Assembly (NCBI RefSeq): GCF_014633365.1
Contig: NC_068348.1
Span: forward strand, 17,688,311-17,752,310
DNA: 64,000 bases
Source: Diospyros lotus
Lineage: Eukaryota; Streptophyta; Magnoliopsida; Ericales; Ebenaceae
Direction of reading: 5' to 3'
Shown: positions 25,456 through 37,900 of the stretch, one piece after another
How the letters are laid out: the number at the start of each line of letters is the position of its first letter
Position numbering within the stretch: position 1 is the first letter of the stretch
Notes under the pieces: model-generated
Told to the model about the DNA's origin: nothing
Seen by the model: only the letters and a program-made list of their open reading frames with translations
Database searches by the model: none
Made by a program: the position numbers and the translations under genes

Positions 25456-25920
25456 GGGAAATTGGCAAAAATAGGACTTTCGGTACTAAACTTTTGAAAA
25501 ATATGACACTTTATAAATCTTTGCAAAACTAGGACTTTTGAATGTGTATTGGACAAAAATACACTTGCTTTTCAGTTAATACTCTCTTCGTTCTTCTTTT
25601 TTAATGGCATTTCTTCTTCATCGCTGATTAATTTGCTAAGAAGATTTCCAAAGTCTGTCACACACAACGACTGTGCATCTTGTTTTTTCCACCTAAGTTG
25701 TTATTCTATTATATTTTTTTTATTCTTTTTCAATGGTACTTCTTCTTCCTCGTTGATTAGTTTACTAAAAAGATTTTCAAAATCTGCCACACACAGCAAC
25801 TATGCATCTTGCTTTTTCTTGTCTAAGTTGTTATTCTATTCTTTATTTTTTTTATTTCTTCATCTTCTGCAAATTCTCCATCAAACAAGCACAAAGGGTA
25901 TTCAAAGATATCAGTAGTAG
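25456..25920 (+). repeat. Left terminal inverted repeat of the Mutator-like element
   Basis: Pairs with about 27925-28482 on the opposite strand. It contains two internal copies of a unit ending in ttcttcttcatcgctgatta / ttcttcctcgttgattag. The Phe-rich frame here is not a gene. Confidence 0.8.
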
Positions 25921-26009
25921 ATATTGATGCAAATATATCGATTCGATCAAATATATCAGTTATTAATAGATATCTGTTAAAAGATATCGGTTTAATTCAC
26001 CGTTCTCTT

Positions 26010-27389
26010 CCTGTTGAGCCAACTTGCTCATATTAATTAAGTTTTGATGATTAAAAAAAATATTTTTATGATATAAATATATTTCTTTCTCGTATAAAAA
26101 AAATTATTTTGAATTAAAAGTGGGTCCAAAGAGTAAATTTATTTTGAATTAAATGTGGATTGTCTTTAAATATATTTCCTTCTTTTGATCATTTATGTCT
26201 CAAAACTTCATGTTTGAATTTTCATTTATTGATAAATATTTTTATTACTTATGCAAAAATTATATTTATTTTGAATTAAAGGAGAATTACTTTTAGACAT
26301 GTTTTCTCTTTCTCATACAAAAATTAAATTATTTTGAATTAAAGAGAATTGGTTTTAAACATGTTTTCTCTTACTCATGCAAAAAGTAAATTTATTTTGA
26401 ATTAAACGATATTGTTTTTAGACATATTTTATTGTTTTAATAATTTATGTCTCAAAAGCTTATAATTGAATTTTTAAATCTTAATTTCTCATATAAAAAG
26501 TAAATTTATTTTGAATTAAAAGTGAGACATGTTTTCTTGTTGTTTGAGAAAGTCTAAACATTTTTTGAATTTCAAATTTCATATTAACCTTTTCTTTAGT
26601 GACTAAAATGTTTATAAATACCCCCAAACTCATTTTTTGAGTATCCATTGCACATATTGCACATCCAAAACTCTCAAACTAATTTTCAAGCATTCCAAAA
26701 CTCTCAAAGATTCATTGTTCATTTATCGAAGAGTCACAAGGCAATAGGAGAAAAAGAGATCGCAAAGCCGAATTCGATCTTCTCCATTCAAACTGAGGTC
26801 ACTATTTATTTATTTAAATATTATTGTCTTGTATAATTTGTTCTTAATTACTTATTTGTGTCCAAGTGTGGACAAATTATCTGTAACATTTAAATTAGTA
26901 TTGTGGATTGTATAGGTTTTATAGAATTGTTAAAATCTAGGTGAATCTAGTTTCCAAGGTAAACTAGAGAGAAAACTTTGGTGTTGGTGGTTTTCCTATA
27001 ACCCATTGTAATCTAGAAGTATATCTAGTTTCCAATGTAAACTAATATGAAAACCTTGGTAAGATTAGTGGAACTCCAAGGGTAGTTGAGACCTTGGGAG
27101 AGTGGAGTAAGTGTGTGTGGAGATATCGAACCACTATAAATAGTCTTGTGCCTATTTATTTATTCTTGCTATATCTTGTGACTTGTAATTTATTAATCTC
27201 AAACTTATATATACATAGTTATAAAATCTTAATTTATTTAAAATTAAATAACAAGAATTTAATTAAAAGAAAATAATTTATATATATTATTAGAGAAAAT
27301 AATTAATCAATAATATTTATTAAAATGGAGAAAAATTTTAAACACTCAATTCACCCCCTCTTGAGTGGCCATACCTTAAGGGACCAACA
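26010..27389 (+). mobile_element. Probable SIRE-like copia solo LTR inside the Mutator-like element
   Basis: TGTTGAGCC...GGACCAACA, about 1.38 kb, with aattcaccccctcttgag close to its 3' end as in the LTR at 12256-13594. Flanks cttcc and ctttt agree at 3 of 5 bases, with two transitions. No coding region. Boundaries are plausible rather than proved. Confidence 0.5.
26110..26525. repeat. Irregular tandem repeat around attattttgaattaaa
   Basis: Six or so degenerate copies of a segment reading gtaaatttattttgaattaa, spaced roughly 40-120 bp, within the probable LTR. Confidence 0.7.
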
Positions 27390-27924
27390 CTTTTGTTTTT
27401 AATTCTCATTCCTTCACACTACCACCATTCATCACCACATACGATGGAAGGCGTCATTAGAGTCAGCTTCTCCCAGAGACACGAAAATCTACAAGACCCA
27501 AACAACTTCCACCACTACTGGATCTTTGGTCCAAAACGTGAACTTTTATGTAGGTGGTGATGCTCATTGTTGTTAATATCTTTAGTTCATATATAACACT
27601 TAAAAGTGGAATGTCCCATAAAAGTGAAGAACAAGTTGCAAAAAATTAATGCTACTTTGTATGTTTCATCCACTTTGTAATAGAAACCATTTCATGTTTA
27701 TGTGCAATTTTTGTTATTATTGATATATATTTAATTAACTGATATATTTGAAACGATATTTTTAAACTAATATTTATCAACAACCGATATCTTTGAATCA
27801 ATATTTATCAAGAATCAATATATTTGAACTGATATCTTTGGATGGATATTTTTGCATCAATATCTTTGAATATATATTTTTAACAGATATTTATCAATAA
27901 CTGATATCTTTGAACAATCTTTGT

Positions 27925-28482
27925 GCTTGTTTGATGGAGAACTTATAAGAAGCGAATAAATAAAAAAAATAGAATAAAATAGCAATTTAGGCGGAAAAAG
28001 CAAAACGCACAACCGATGTGTGTGGCGAATTTTGAAATTTTTTTTAGCAAATTAATTAGTGAGAAAAAAATGCCATTGAAAAAGAATAAAAATATAGAAT
28101 AAAATAGTAGCTTAGGTGAAGAAAGCAAGACGCATAACCGCTATATGTGTGCCGATTTTGAAAATATTTTTAAAAAATTAATCAGCGAGAGAGAAGAAAC
28201 GTCATTGAAAAAGAATAAAAAAAATATAATAAAATAGCAACTTAGGCAGGTAAAATAAGGCGCATAGTTACTGTGTGTGATAAATTTTGGAAATATTCTC
28301 AATAAATTAATCAACGAGGAAGAATGAGCACCATTAAAAAAGAAGAACAAAGAAAGAGGTAACTGAAAAACATAAGTATTTTTATCCAATACTAATTCAA
28401 AAATTCCAGTTTTGCAAAGTTTTATAAAGGGTCCTATTTCTCATAAGTTTGGTACCGAAAGTCCTGTTTTTGCAAATTTCCC
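27925..28482 (-). repeat. Right terminal inverted repeat of the Mutator-like element
   Basis: Reverse complement of the left repeat, preceded by many gatatcttt/atatttatca motifs (27720-27920) that also occur beside the left repeat (25905-26000). Confidence 0.8.
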
Positions 28483-28491
28483 TTTTGGCTT

Positions 28492-28658
28492 TGATGACAC
28501 TCACTGTGAATGCAGGCCTTAAACCCCAGACAACTTTGATGCGCTCTTTCATCCCCAAAACCCTACAAAATTGCACATTTCCCCTCCTCACCGTCACTGG
28601 AATCCTCCTCCGTGTTTTTCGCCCAATCGGCCATTTCAGCTCAACCGACGCCCGAACC
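28492..28658 (+). promoter_or_regulatory. PRMT7 5' leader, with possible upstream in-frame start codons
   Basis: Short unique sequence between the Mutator-like element and the preferred start codon. In-frame ATGs at 28494 and 28539 have no intervening stop. The 28539 ATG has a weak context (T at -3), while 28659 has A at -3. An N-terminus from 28539 would contain [19 protein letters not shown], basic and hydroxylated like an organelle presequence. No TATA box was identified. Confidence 0.5.
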
Positions 28659-28906
28659 ATGAGCTCCTCCTCCTCGGGCTCGGGATGCATTTTCCAGCTG
28701 AAAGTCGATCCGCTCACCGGTAACTCAGAATGGGTTGTAATCGAAGAACACGAAGCTCCCGATCCTTCTTCTTCTTCTCCTCCGCAGCAACCCTTATTGG
28801 CGACGACATCATACCTCGACATGCTCAATGACTCTCCCCGCAACTCAGCCTTCCGCCAAGCCATCGACAAGACCATTACCAAACCGTGCCATGTTCTTGA
28901 TATTGG
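28659..28906 (+). CDS. PRMT7: PRMT7 exon 1
   Basis: Residues 1-82 plus two bases of Gly83. Includes [19 protein letters not shown] and [15 protein letters not shown], the N-terminal helix that folds over the cofactor. Donor g|gtactt. ATG 28659 was chosen for its A at -3 and for the family-like start. Confidence 0.9.
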
Positions 28907-31900
28907 GTACTTTTACTCCAATCCATCTCATACATAAATATTTCTTAAGTTTTAATAAACTCTCTGATTTGGTGAACTATTATGGTGATGCTTACTCGAA
29001 AATTAAAATTTGAATTAAATGTTATCGCTTCACAAATTTGCGCTCAAGAAGGAGACGGAGAATGATAACCATGTTTGTGTCGGCTAGTTTTTGGTTATCG
29101 CGTTGTCTTGGATTGTTGAGACATAGAATGTAGCTCTTCCTTTAATGGTTGGTTGGTTTTCCTGAATTGTGATAGAATAAGTATTTTGCAGTGCCGGAAC
29201 TGGCTTGTTATCGATGATGGCTGCACGAGCTATGGACTCTGTGAAGTCAACATCATGTTTGAGTTCGGAGGGAATGGTGACAGCATGTGAGTCATACCTT
29301 CCAATGGTGAAGCTGATGAGAAAAGTTCTGCGACTCAATGGTATGGAAAATAAAGTACGTTTAATCAACAAGCGGTCCGATGAACTAGAATTTGGCGCAG
29401 ATATCCATTCACGTGCAGACATTCTTGTGAGTATTCCTCTCTCTTTGTACTTTATTTATTCTATTTCATCTGTTCACGAGCTCGGTTCAAACTTGCCTCT
29501 TATCTCAGACGTTGTCATTTCATCTTAAAATATATCAATTTTTCTGCATTATCTGCTCAAGAGATTAGCTTATTGTGTATATGGTAGATAACAACCTTTG
29601 ATGGCTGAGAAGCTGAATGTAATGACTAGAAATGATGATAATTTAGAGAGAAAAAAAGTATACCTTTTATCAAAACTAAAGCATTAAATATAATTTCTTA
29701 GTTGTTATGCTAACATCACATGGAATTGATCTTATTTTCTTGCTTCCTCTGGCTAGCATGCACCTTGATATTTGACTATGATTCCCGGAAGTCCCTTTGT
29801 TTCTGATTTGCCTTTTTTTGTTTCCTCCTTTTTGTTTTAAGTCATAAACAACCGTTCAGTTTTATGATTGGAATGCTATCTAACATGCAGCTGAGGTTAC
29901 TGTATCACAGAACCATGTGATTACTATCATTTTTTGACAAGCAATAACATTTCCATATTAGTTTATAATAGAATGACGTATAAAAGCTAAAATTTATGCA
30001 TATAGTTGATATATAGTCCTTCCCTTTGATATGCAGGGTTCATCCCCTTAAGATGCTGCCTTTTTTATACATGCTTCTTACCTATCAGGTTTTTTTTCCC
30101 CTATATATGAGCACACCATGAATCATATTGCATATGTTAAAAAATGTCTAATTATGGTTTAACTGTGAAGATAAACCAGCCCGTGGTACCTGGTTCTAAA
30201 ATGAAGTTTATATAGAGTTAAAATGTCTCAGGAGAATATAAGAGGTTGAGTTTCTTCTGCAAGCCAGTGACTGGGTTTGTATGCTAATGGTTATAGTTTT
30301 GAGGATATTTTGCCAGAATTACTGCCCTGATATTGCAGCATTAGCAACAACTGTCTTTGACTCTTTGTTCTAACTGTTAAAGCTTAAAGAAACAGGATCA
30401 AATCATGAAAATATTTCTGGCCAATTTTTTGACAAAGCACTCAACCATCTATATATATCTTGCACGTTTAAATTCCAGTGCCTAAGAGGGAGACTAGGGC
30501 TTCACTTCCATAGTGCATATTCCATGTTAAAGGTCGTACTTTAAATTGGAACATATGATCTTTTGGCATATGCCACTGTATTTGATTCCTTCTCTTCAAA
30601 CTTATGAAGTATAAGATCTTAATGCAGGTCAGTGAGATACTTGACTCAGAGTTGTTGGGTGAAGGATTAATTCCAACTTTACAGAATGCACATGACAATC
30701 TATTGGTAGAAAACCCGCAGACAGTACCTTATCGAGCAACCATATATGGCCAGGTGTTTGACATCAATGTTCTTTTTTGACAAGTAAAAACAAACATGTT
30801 TTTTTAATCTTCCATTTATCGTCAGTTAATCTTCTATGGCCGCATCTCATTGTCCATACCTCTTTCTTTCTCATCTGATTGGACATTTTATTTTGGTATT
30901 GTCAAAACTAAGAATAAGTACTGTACATCAGTTATAATTATTTAACTTATAGTGCAGGAACCTCCATGGTTTCTAATTTACTCCCCAATTTATTTGTAAC
31001 GTTGGTGTTAGTTACTCAAAAAGATGTGTTATACATGATTAAGATGGTTTGGTGATGTGAGAAGAAAGCCAATAGAGGCTCTTGTCAGGAGATTGGATGG
31101 AATAAAACAAGTATTTAAGAAAAAAGGTAGAAGAAGACCAATAAAAACTTAGTGTGAGATTCTTTAAATATGATACGAGTTATAAGGGTCTTTGTCACAC
31201 TTCTTTTTGCCTGTAATATGATTGACCATGGACCCCAAGTTGAAACTTAAGGAACACAAAGGCTATTATCCATCATACTTCTCCATCATTAAGACCTAAC
31301 ATTGAATTATATAAACTTCTCTCACCATTACATGAGTAGCAAAATAAAGAAAACATGATAGTCCTAGAGAGTCTACTAATAGTCGTTGATCTGAATCATT
31401 TTTGAACATCTTGTTGATCACTTGAAAAATGTTAGATGGAGTAGTGAGCTCACAACTCAGGGAGGGTCATATGCATTTAATAGGTCATGTACAAAATATT
31501 GCATTTCATATGCATACGATAAAATATTTTTTTCCAAATATTCTCAATGCAACAATTTAAATTGTCATGTGATGTAGCAACTTGTGTCATCTCCTACTGT
31601 TGAGCACAATGGTCCCATCATATCATTTAACCACATTCTATCCATATTATCTTAAATGTTTCTCAATATAACAATTTTCAATCTATGTTCTCAATTTTGT
31701 TTGCAATATTTATCATTTCATGTTTATATCAAATAACCATTGAGAATATCTAATATTATGTCAAAACATATTATAAACATGCATGTGAATAACTTTTCGA
31801 AACGCACATACTGCAAAATAACCACTCACTTGACTCTCATGCTATATTATCCCAGCTGTCTATTCCTCTTTAACCTGATCATAATAAATCCATATCAATG

Positions 31901-34900
31901 CAACCTTATTATTGAGAAAACCTAGTCTAAATTCATTTTGAGGGTCTTTTATGTCATTTTCAAAAACTTTAGGGCTGCTTTATAATTTTCAAAAAACTTT
32001 AGGCTTTTTCTGTAAGTTTTAGAAATTTTGGGGGATATTTCTATTATTTTCAAAACTTCAAGGCCATTTTATGTACTTATTTGACATTTTACTGAAATGG
32101 TCAGGTTAGCGGGTGAAAATGGGTAATTGGGTCGAAATTGTTTTTTTTTTTTTTTCTTTGTGTCCTTTATTTGATTTATCTTAACTGAAACCCAAACTGA
32201 ATTTGGCTTAGGGCATTTCAAGTTAGATTATGGCTCTGATACCAATTTGTCATGAACCTAGGGTTTTGATAGGAAATTGGAAAAATTCGAGGGAAATAGA
32301 ACAGGAAATAAGGGGGAAAATCAAAAGAAATGAAGGAGACATCAGAAGGACGGAATGTATTCAGACAGAACAGAAAACAGGGAGAAATTAAAGGGAAAAC
32401 AGAGGGAGATCGAGTGAGAATTGATGAGAGAGAAATCAGAAATTCTGTTTATCATTCAACTGTGTCCATTCTCAACTCATCTAGCCTATTTATAGGCTGT
32501 TAACTGAAAGGTACAAACATGAATAGAAACCTACAGTATAATATAGTAATGCATTTAACTAACTACTTTTATATTTACAATTATAGCCTTGGGGATCCTT
32601 GGGGTTGTGACAAACGACAAACTAATCAAAACCCTGCTGTCTTTCTTTGCAAATAGCTCTTCTTTCTCTCTCACTGGTTTACTATCAGTTGCCTTGGTTC
32701 TTCAAAATTTGTCGAGCTGGTGTTTATAGAAACCCCCCAAAAATTTATTCTCGTCTTAAAACACAACCCTTCACCCCTTAACGTCTCCAATGTTTGACCT
32801 CTTGTTTGCCCTAAGTGGAAACACCCATATTCAATTGCGAAACCTGAATTGCAACACTTGATTATCTGGTTTTTACATTGCATCCTTTAGCAATCTCTTA
32901 GGTGTTATAATCTTGTAAAAGATAAGGCTATAGATAGAAATGACTAGCGCCTATAATTCATGTAGACGAACCCCACATTGGGGGATTAAGGGCTTTTTTT
33001 CTTTGGCTGAGGATTAAGGTTTTGGTATGTTGTGTTGGTGTCACTTACTCCTTTGGAATTTTAGAAGTTACAAGTCGTTCTATAAAACCTCATCTACGAC
33101 CTCCACCACTTTGATAATGAAGCATGAATAGGTGGGTTAATATTTCATATGAACATCATCATCAGTTGTAGCAGCAATTGCACCTTATTTACCAAGTTAG
33201 GGTTAGTGGCATGGCATTCATAATGTCAATTGACTCTAAATGTTGCATTGATAATACAATCCACACAAACGAACAATGTGACAAAATTTTACAGTGGATG
33301 CTCTTATTAATGCAACCCTCTAGTGAGGAATGATGAGATAAAGTTCCAACACCATCGTTTTATGGAGAAGTTTCACGAGATGGCAATGAATGATAATAAT
33401 TAATTTTTTATTGAACTTTGCTAAAAAATAAAAACATGCATGAAGCCATGACACCATCAAATATATTTAGCCAATTCTTACTACAATAAAATAAAATAAA
33501 TACGTCCCCATTGCATGAGGCTCTTTGCTTTGGTGAAGGTTGGGAGAGGGTCATATTTGTTTGTAGTCTTCTCTTTACTTTTTCATTTTCTTTTCTTTTC
33601 TTTTTTTGAGAAAAGATTGTTTCTACAACTATTGTGCAATAAAAAAAAGGTATGTAGTTGTGCAGATACTATAAACAAAGATGTGTTTTATTAGACTTGG
33701 AATACTTACACTACTTCATTAACATATAATAAACTAGTTGTACATGCAAGAAGTTGGAAAAGTATAAATTTTAGGTTACAAGATGCTAATTATAGATCAT
33801 TTGGGAAAATGTGATAGAAATCTTCAGTGGAATAGAATGATGTTAACCTTAGGACTCTTAGATTATACCCTTAGGCAAGAAAACCCTCTCCAACACTCAT
33901 GGATGCAGGGGAATTATAAGAATAGAAAAATGAACAACAGAAAGAAATTAACAGAATTGAAAAGATTAAACCATAAAGGAGACACAACAGATTTATCCTA
34001 GTTCAAGCCAATTTAATTGGCTCTACATCTAGCAGTCCAACACCTCAATCGAGCAGTTTTATTGAGAAGAAACTGATCAGTACAAAACCCAAGCCCTCAT
34101 ACAATTCTATCGCTCAAGTACAATCCCTTGTTCACTCCAAAAAAGCCCAAGAACTCAATACACAAGTCTCACTTCCTCTAGAACAAAAGTACTCACAATA
34201 GTAACTGAGAACTTGAAAAGAGAGAAGATGATGCTAGACTGCTGCCTTGCCCTCTTATTTATAGAGGAGGCGGAACCCCTTTAAAACTAACAACTATAGG
34301 GAATTTACAGTTAGACCCCAAAGTTTACATTAATTACACTTTGGCTTAAAAATCCTTAATTGCCTAATAGCTTCCATTGATCTTCCAATCGGAAAAACTC
34401 TAGGCAAACCTCAACAAAACTCCACCATTTGCCTTGAGTTCTTCATTCGATAACCAAAAATCCTGCTCTCCATGTGAGTGATAGGTGTTAAAGGTTGTCT
34501 CGAGTATATGGTATAAGAAGAAGATGATGGCAGTAGCAGTGACTGATGGCAGTTCGCTAGATTTCATTTTGAAGTATTAGATATGTTGGACGAAATTCAA
34601 AGTTGAAGATCGTTTATGAAGGAAAAGGCCATTCGGCTGTATAGATTGAATTGTTGTAACTTATAATTTAAAGTTTGAATGTGTATGTTTAGATTTTAGG
34701 TTATCTCTATAATTTAGGAGATAGAATTTCCTAAGTTTTAGGAGATAGAATATCCTATCTCATCTCCTATTTTCTAGGAGAAAAGATAAGGATAGGTAGA
34801 GTATTTAACTTCTTGTTCTCGGCTCATTTAGAATTATTCAAGCATTATTTTTTCTTGCTTGTTTCATGGAATCAGAGCCTAGCTTAAGCCTCAAGTAGTT

Positions 34901-37900
34901 TTTTTTTTGCCGTTTGTTTTTCCCTTTTTTGAAAAGATCATGGCTGATGCAAACCAAAACCCTACCCTTACAAAAACTTCAGCCACCAGTTCCCCAAGTT
35001 TTGTTCACCATTCGGCTCCTTCTCAATCCTTTCCTAACATGTCTAGCCATTCAATCGACAATCACTCACTACAAATTACTCACCATAAGTTAAATGGGAG
35101 TAATTTTAGGGAGTGGTTTCAATAAGTTTTATTGGTGATCAAGGGCAAAGGAAAAGCAGGATATTTGACTGGTGCGACTCCAGCTCCTTTGCCAACAGAT
35201 GCCTCTTATGGCATATGAGAGGCAGAAAATTCAACCATCATGGCATGGTTGATAAATTCCATGGAGACTAGGATTGGAAGGACATACCTCTTCCACAAAA
35301 CAACCAAGGAGATTTGGCACTCGGTGCAAGACATGTATTCAGATTTGGAGAATTCATCTCAAAGCTTTGAGGTAAGGTCAGCTATAAGGAACACCAAACA
35401 AGGTAATCTAAGTGTTACAGATTATTTTAATACTTTGGTAGAGTTATGGCATGAGATGGATTTGTTTTATACTATTACTTGGGAGAGTGCTGCTGATAGT
35501 GTTAAATACAACAAGATGATTGAAAAAGATCGGATTTTCGATTTTCTCCATGGACTTAACAGTGATCTAGATGAGGTACGTGGCAGGATCTTAGGCACTA
35601 AACCTCTGCCCAATTTAAGGGAAGTTTTTGCAGAAGTTAGAAGAGAAGAAAGCCGTTGAAAGGTTATGCTTCAATCGATTGCTGATTTGACTAATCAACA
35701 TTCAGCCCTTGTTACTGTTAAGCAAGGGGATTTTGGTCAAAAATATTCCAGGAGAGAGAAGCAACGGTGTGATCATTGCAAGAGACCATACCACACACAA
35801 GAGACTTGTTGGAAGATCCATGGCAATCCAGCAGATTGGAAACCAAGGAATAAACGAGAAGGCAGCAGATCAGCCTATGTGGCTGTTGCATCTGGTGAAG
35901 ATGGGCCAAAACCAGGTGGGGAAAAAGGATTAAAACTAGACCTAAATTTGATAGAAGAACAAATACAGACATCGTACAAGTTACTTAGTAAAGGAACAAG
36001 ATTGGCTGATTCCTCTAATTCTCAACCTACAGCCTCCGTTGCTCTGCAAAGTAACCCTTACTACTCTTTACTGTCAAAACAGATTTCTAAGGATGTATGG
36101 ATAATAGACACAGGGGCATCTGATCATACGTCAAGTTCTATGGAATGTATGACCGAATATAGGCCATGTAGAAAGCTGATTGAGATTTCTATGGCTGATG
36201 GTTCTACCTCTCCTGCTTTGGGTCTTGGTAAAGTGTGTATTTCAAAGTTAAAGCTTGATTCAGTTCTATATGTTCCAAGCTTAAGTTACGACCTGTTATC
36301 TGTGAGTAGGATTACAAGTGACATGAATTGCAAAGTAATCTTCTTTCTATCCTACTGTTTATTTCAGGACCAAGCCTCGGGGATGATGATTGGTAGTGCT
36401 GAAGCTAGAGATGGCCTCTATTGGTTGCCCGGGAACTCATTAGAAACTGCTCATTCGAATAAATTTGTTTTCAATGTTAACGCTAATGCCAAAGCTATGT
36501 TATGGCATAAGCGGTTAGGGCACCCTAGTTTCCCTTACCTTAAATTTTTGTATCCCCAATTCTTTATTAATAAAGATCACATTTTTTCATGTGAGCATTG
36601 TACTCTCGCAAAATAGTCTAAGGTCCATCATTCCATCCAATCTTACAAACCCTCATCTCCATTCCATCTAATCCATAGTGATATTTGGGGCCCCTCTAAA
36701 CTCCTAAATATTTCAGGTTCTAGGTGGTTCATAACCTTCATAGATGACCACTCTAGAGCATGTTGGGTATACCTTATGAAGGAGAAATCCGAAGCTAGTG
36801 GTATCTTCAAACGATTTCATCAATTTGTTGTAAATATGTTCCAAGTTTCAATTCACATTCTTAGGACTGATAATGGGAGGGAATATTTTTCTCATGACCT
36901 AACCAATTACTTGCTTGACCATGGGATTTTACATCAAAGCTCTTGCCCTTACACACCACAACAAAATGGTGTGGCCGAACGGAAAAATAGGCATCTCTTA
37001 GAAGTTGCAAGAGCAATGATGTTCACAACCCATGACCCTCATTCCTATTGGGGGGAGGTGATTCTTACAATACCTTTCCTTATAAACCGTCTACCCTCTG
37101 AGACCTTGAACTTCAAAACCCCCATTGATACCTTTTGTACCTTATATTCTCATGTTCCTTTTCTCCAATCTTTTGTGCCTAAAGTGTTTGGCTATGTTGC
37201 TTATGTTCATAATCACAGTCCTTCTTGTACCAAGCTCGATCCCAAGGCTGTAAAATGCCTCTTCATTGGTTATTCTCTTACCCAAAAAGGATACAAGTGT
37301 TACAGTCCTATGAATCGAAAATACTATATTTCCTTCGATGTTACATTCTATGAGGATATTCCCTACTATCAGTCCAACTCATCAATGGATCCTACCACTG
37401 ATCCACTTCCTACTCCCACTCTTTCACTGCCAGTGTATTCTCAAGGGGGAGAAATTATTAAAACCTCTGATAACACACTAATAGTGAAATCTTCTCCTAC
37501 AACAGCAGCTACAGCTCCAGCTGACCCTAAATTAACCACTGATTCTAACACAGCAGTATCTAGCCATTGTTCTGGTCAGAACGATACCAAACTAGCTAAC
37601 CCTTTGTTTGTTTATTCCCGACGACTAAAAGACCAAACTAAGCTGCAGCAGTGTCAATCATCTCTACCAATAGTTGCTGGTCCTTCAGAAGACGTCTACA
37701 GGACTGAAGAAGAATGTTTGAAGGACAACCCTAAAACAAGGGAAACTCTCAGCAAGGAGCATGACACTAGCAGTGATGCCACTTGAGGACGGGCTGGATT
37801 GGGCAATGCCCATAGCTCTACGAAAGAGGGTAAGGTCCTATGCAAAATACCCACTAAAAAATCATTTGACCTATGCTAAGTTGTCTCCTAAATTTAGAGG

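Larger units (their letters stand above)
25456..28482. mobile_element. Mutator-like non-autonomous element with long terminal inverted repeats
   Basis: The left end GGGAAATTGGCAAAAATAGG and the right end, reverse complemented GGGAAATTTGCAAAAACAGG, start inverted repeats of roughly 450-550 bp. Flanks ttttagttt (25447-25455) and ttttggctt (28483-28491) match at 7 of 9 bases, the target size of Mutator-like elements. No transposase is seen inside. The interior carries a probable solo LTR. The right end lies 176 bp before the preferred PRMT7 ATG, so the element forms its 5' flank. Confidence 0.8.

Noticed and set aside
25549..25917. 122-codon Phe/Ser-rich open frame
   Set aside because: Lies wholly in the left inverted repeat and includes an internal duplication; its mirror frames appear in the right repeat.
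28449..28658. Longest N-terminus for PRMT7, starting at ATG 28449
   Set aside because: The first 34 bases lie in the terminal inverted repeat of the Mutator-like element, so this start is a by-product of the insertion.
28397..28882. 161-codon open frame antisense to PRMT7 exon 1
   Set aside because: Shadow of the true exon and of the transposon end; no family resemblance.
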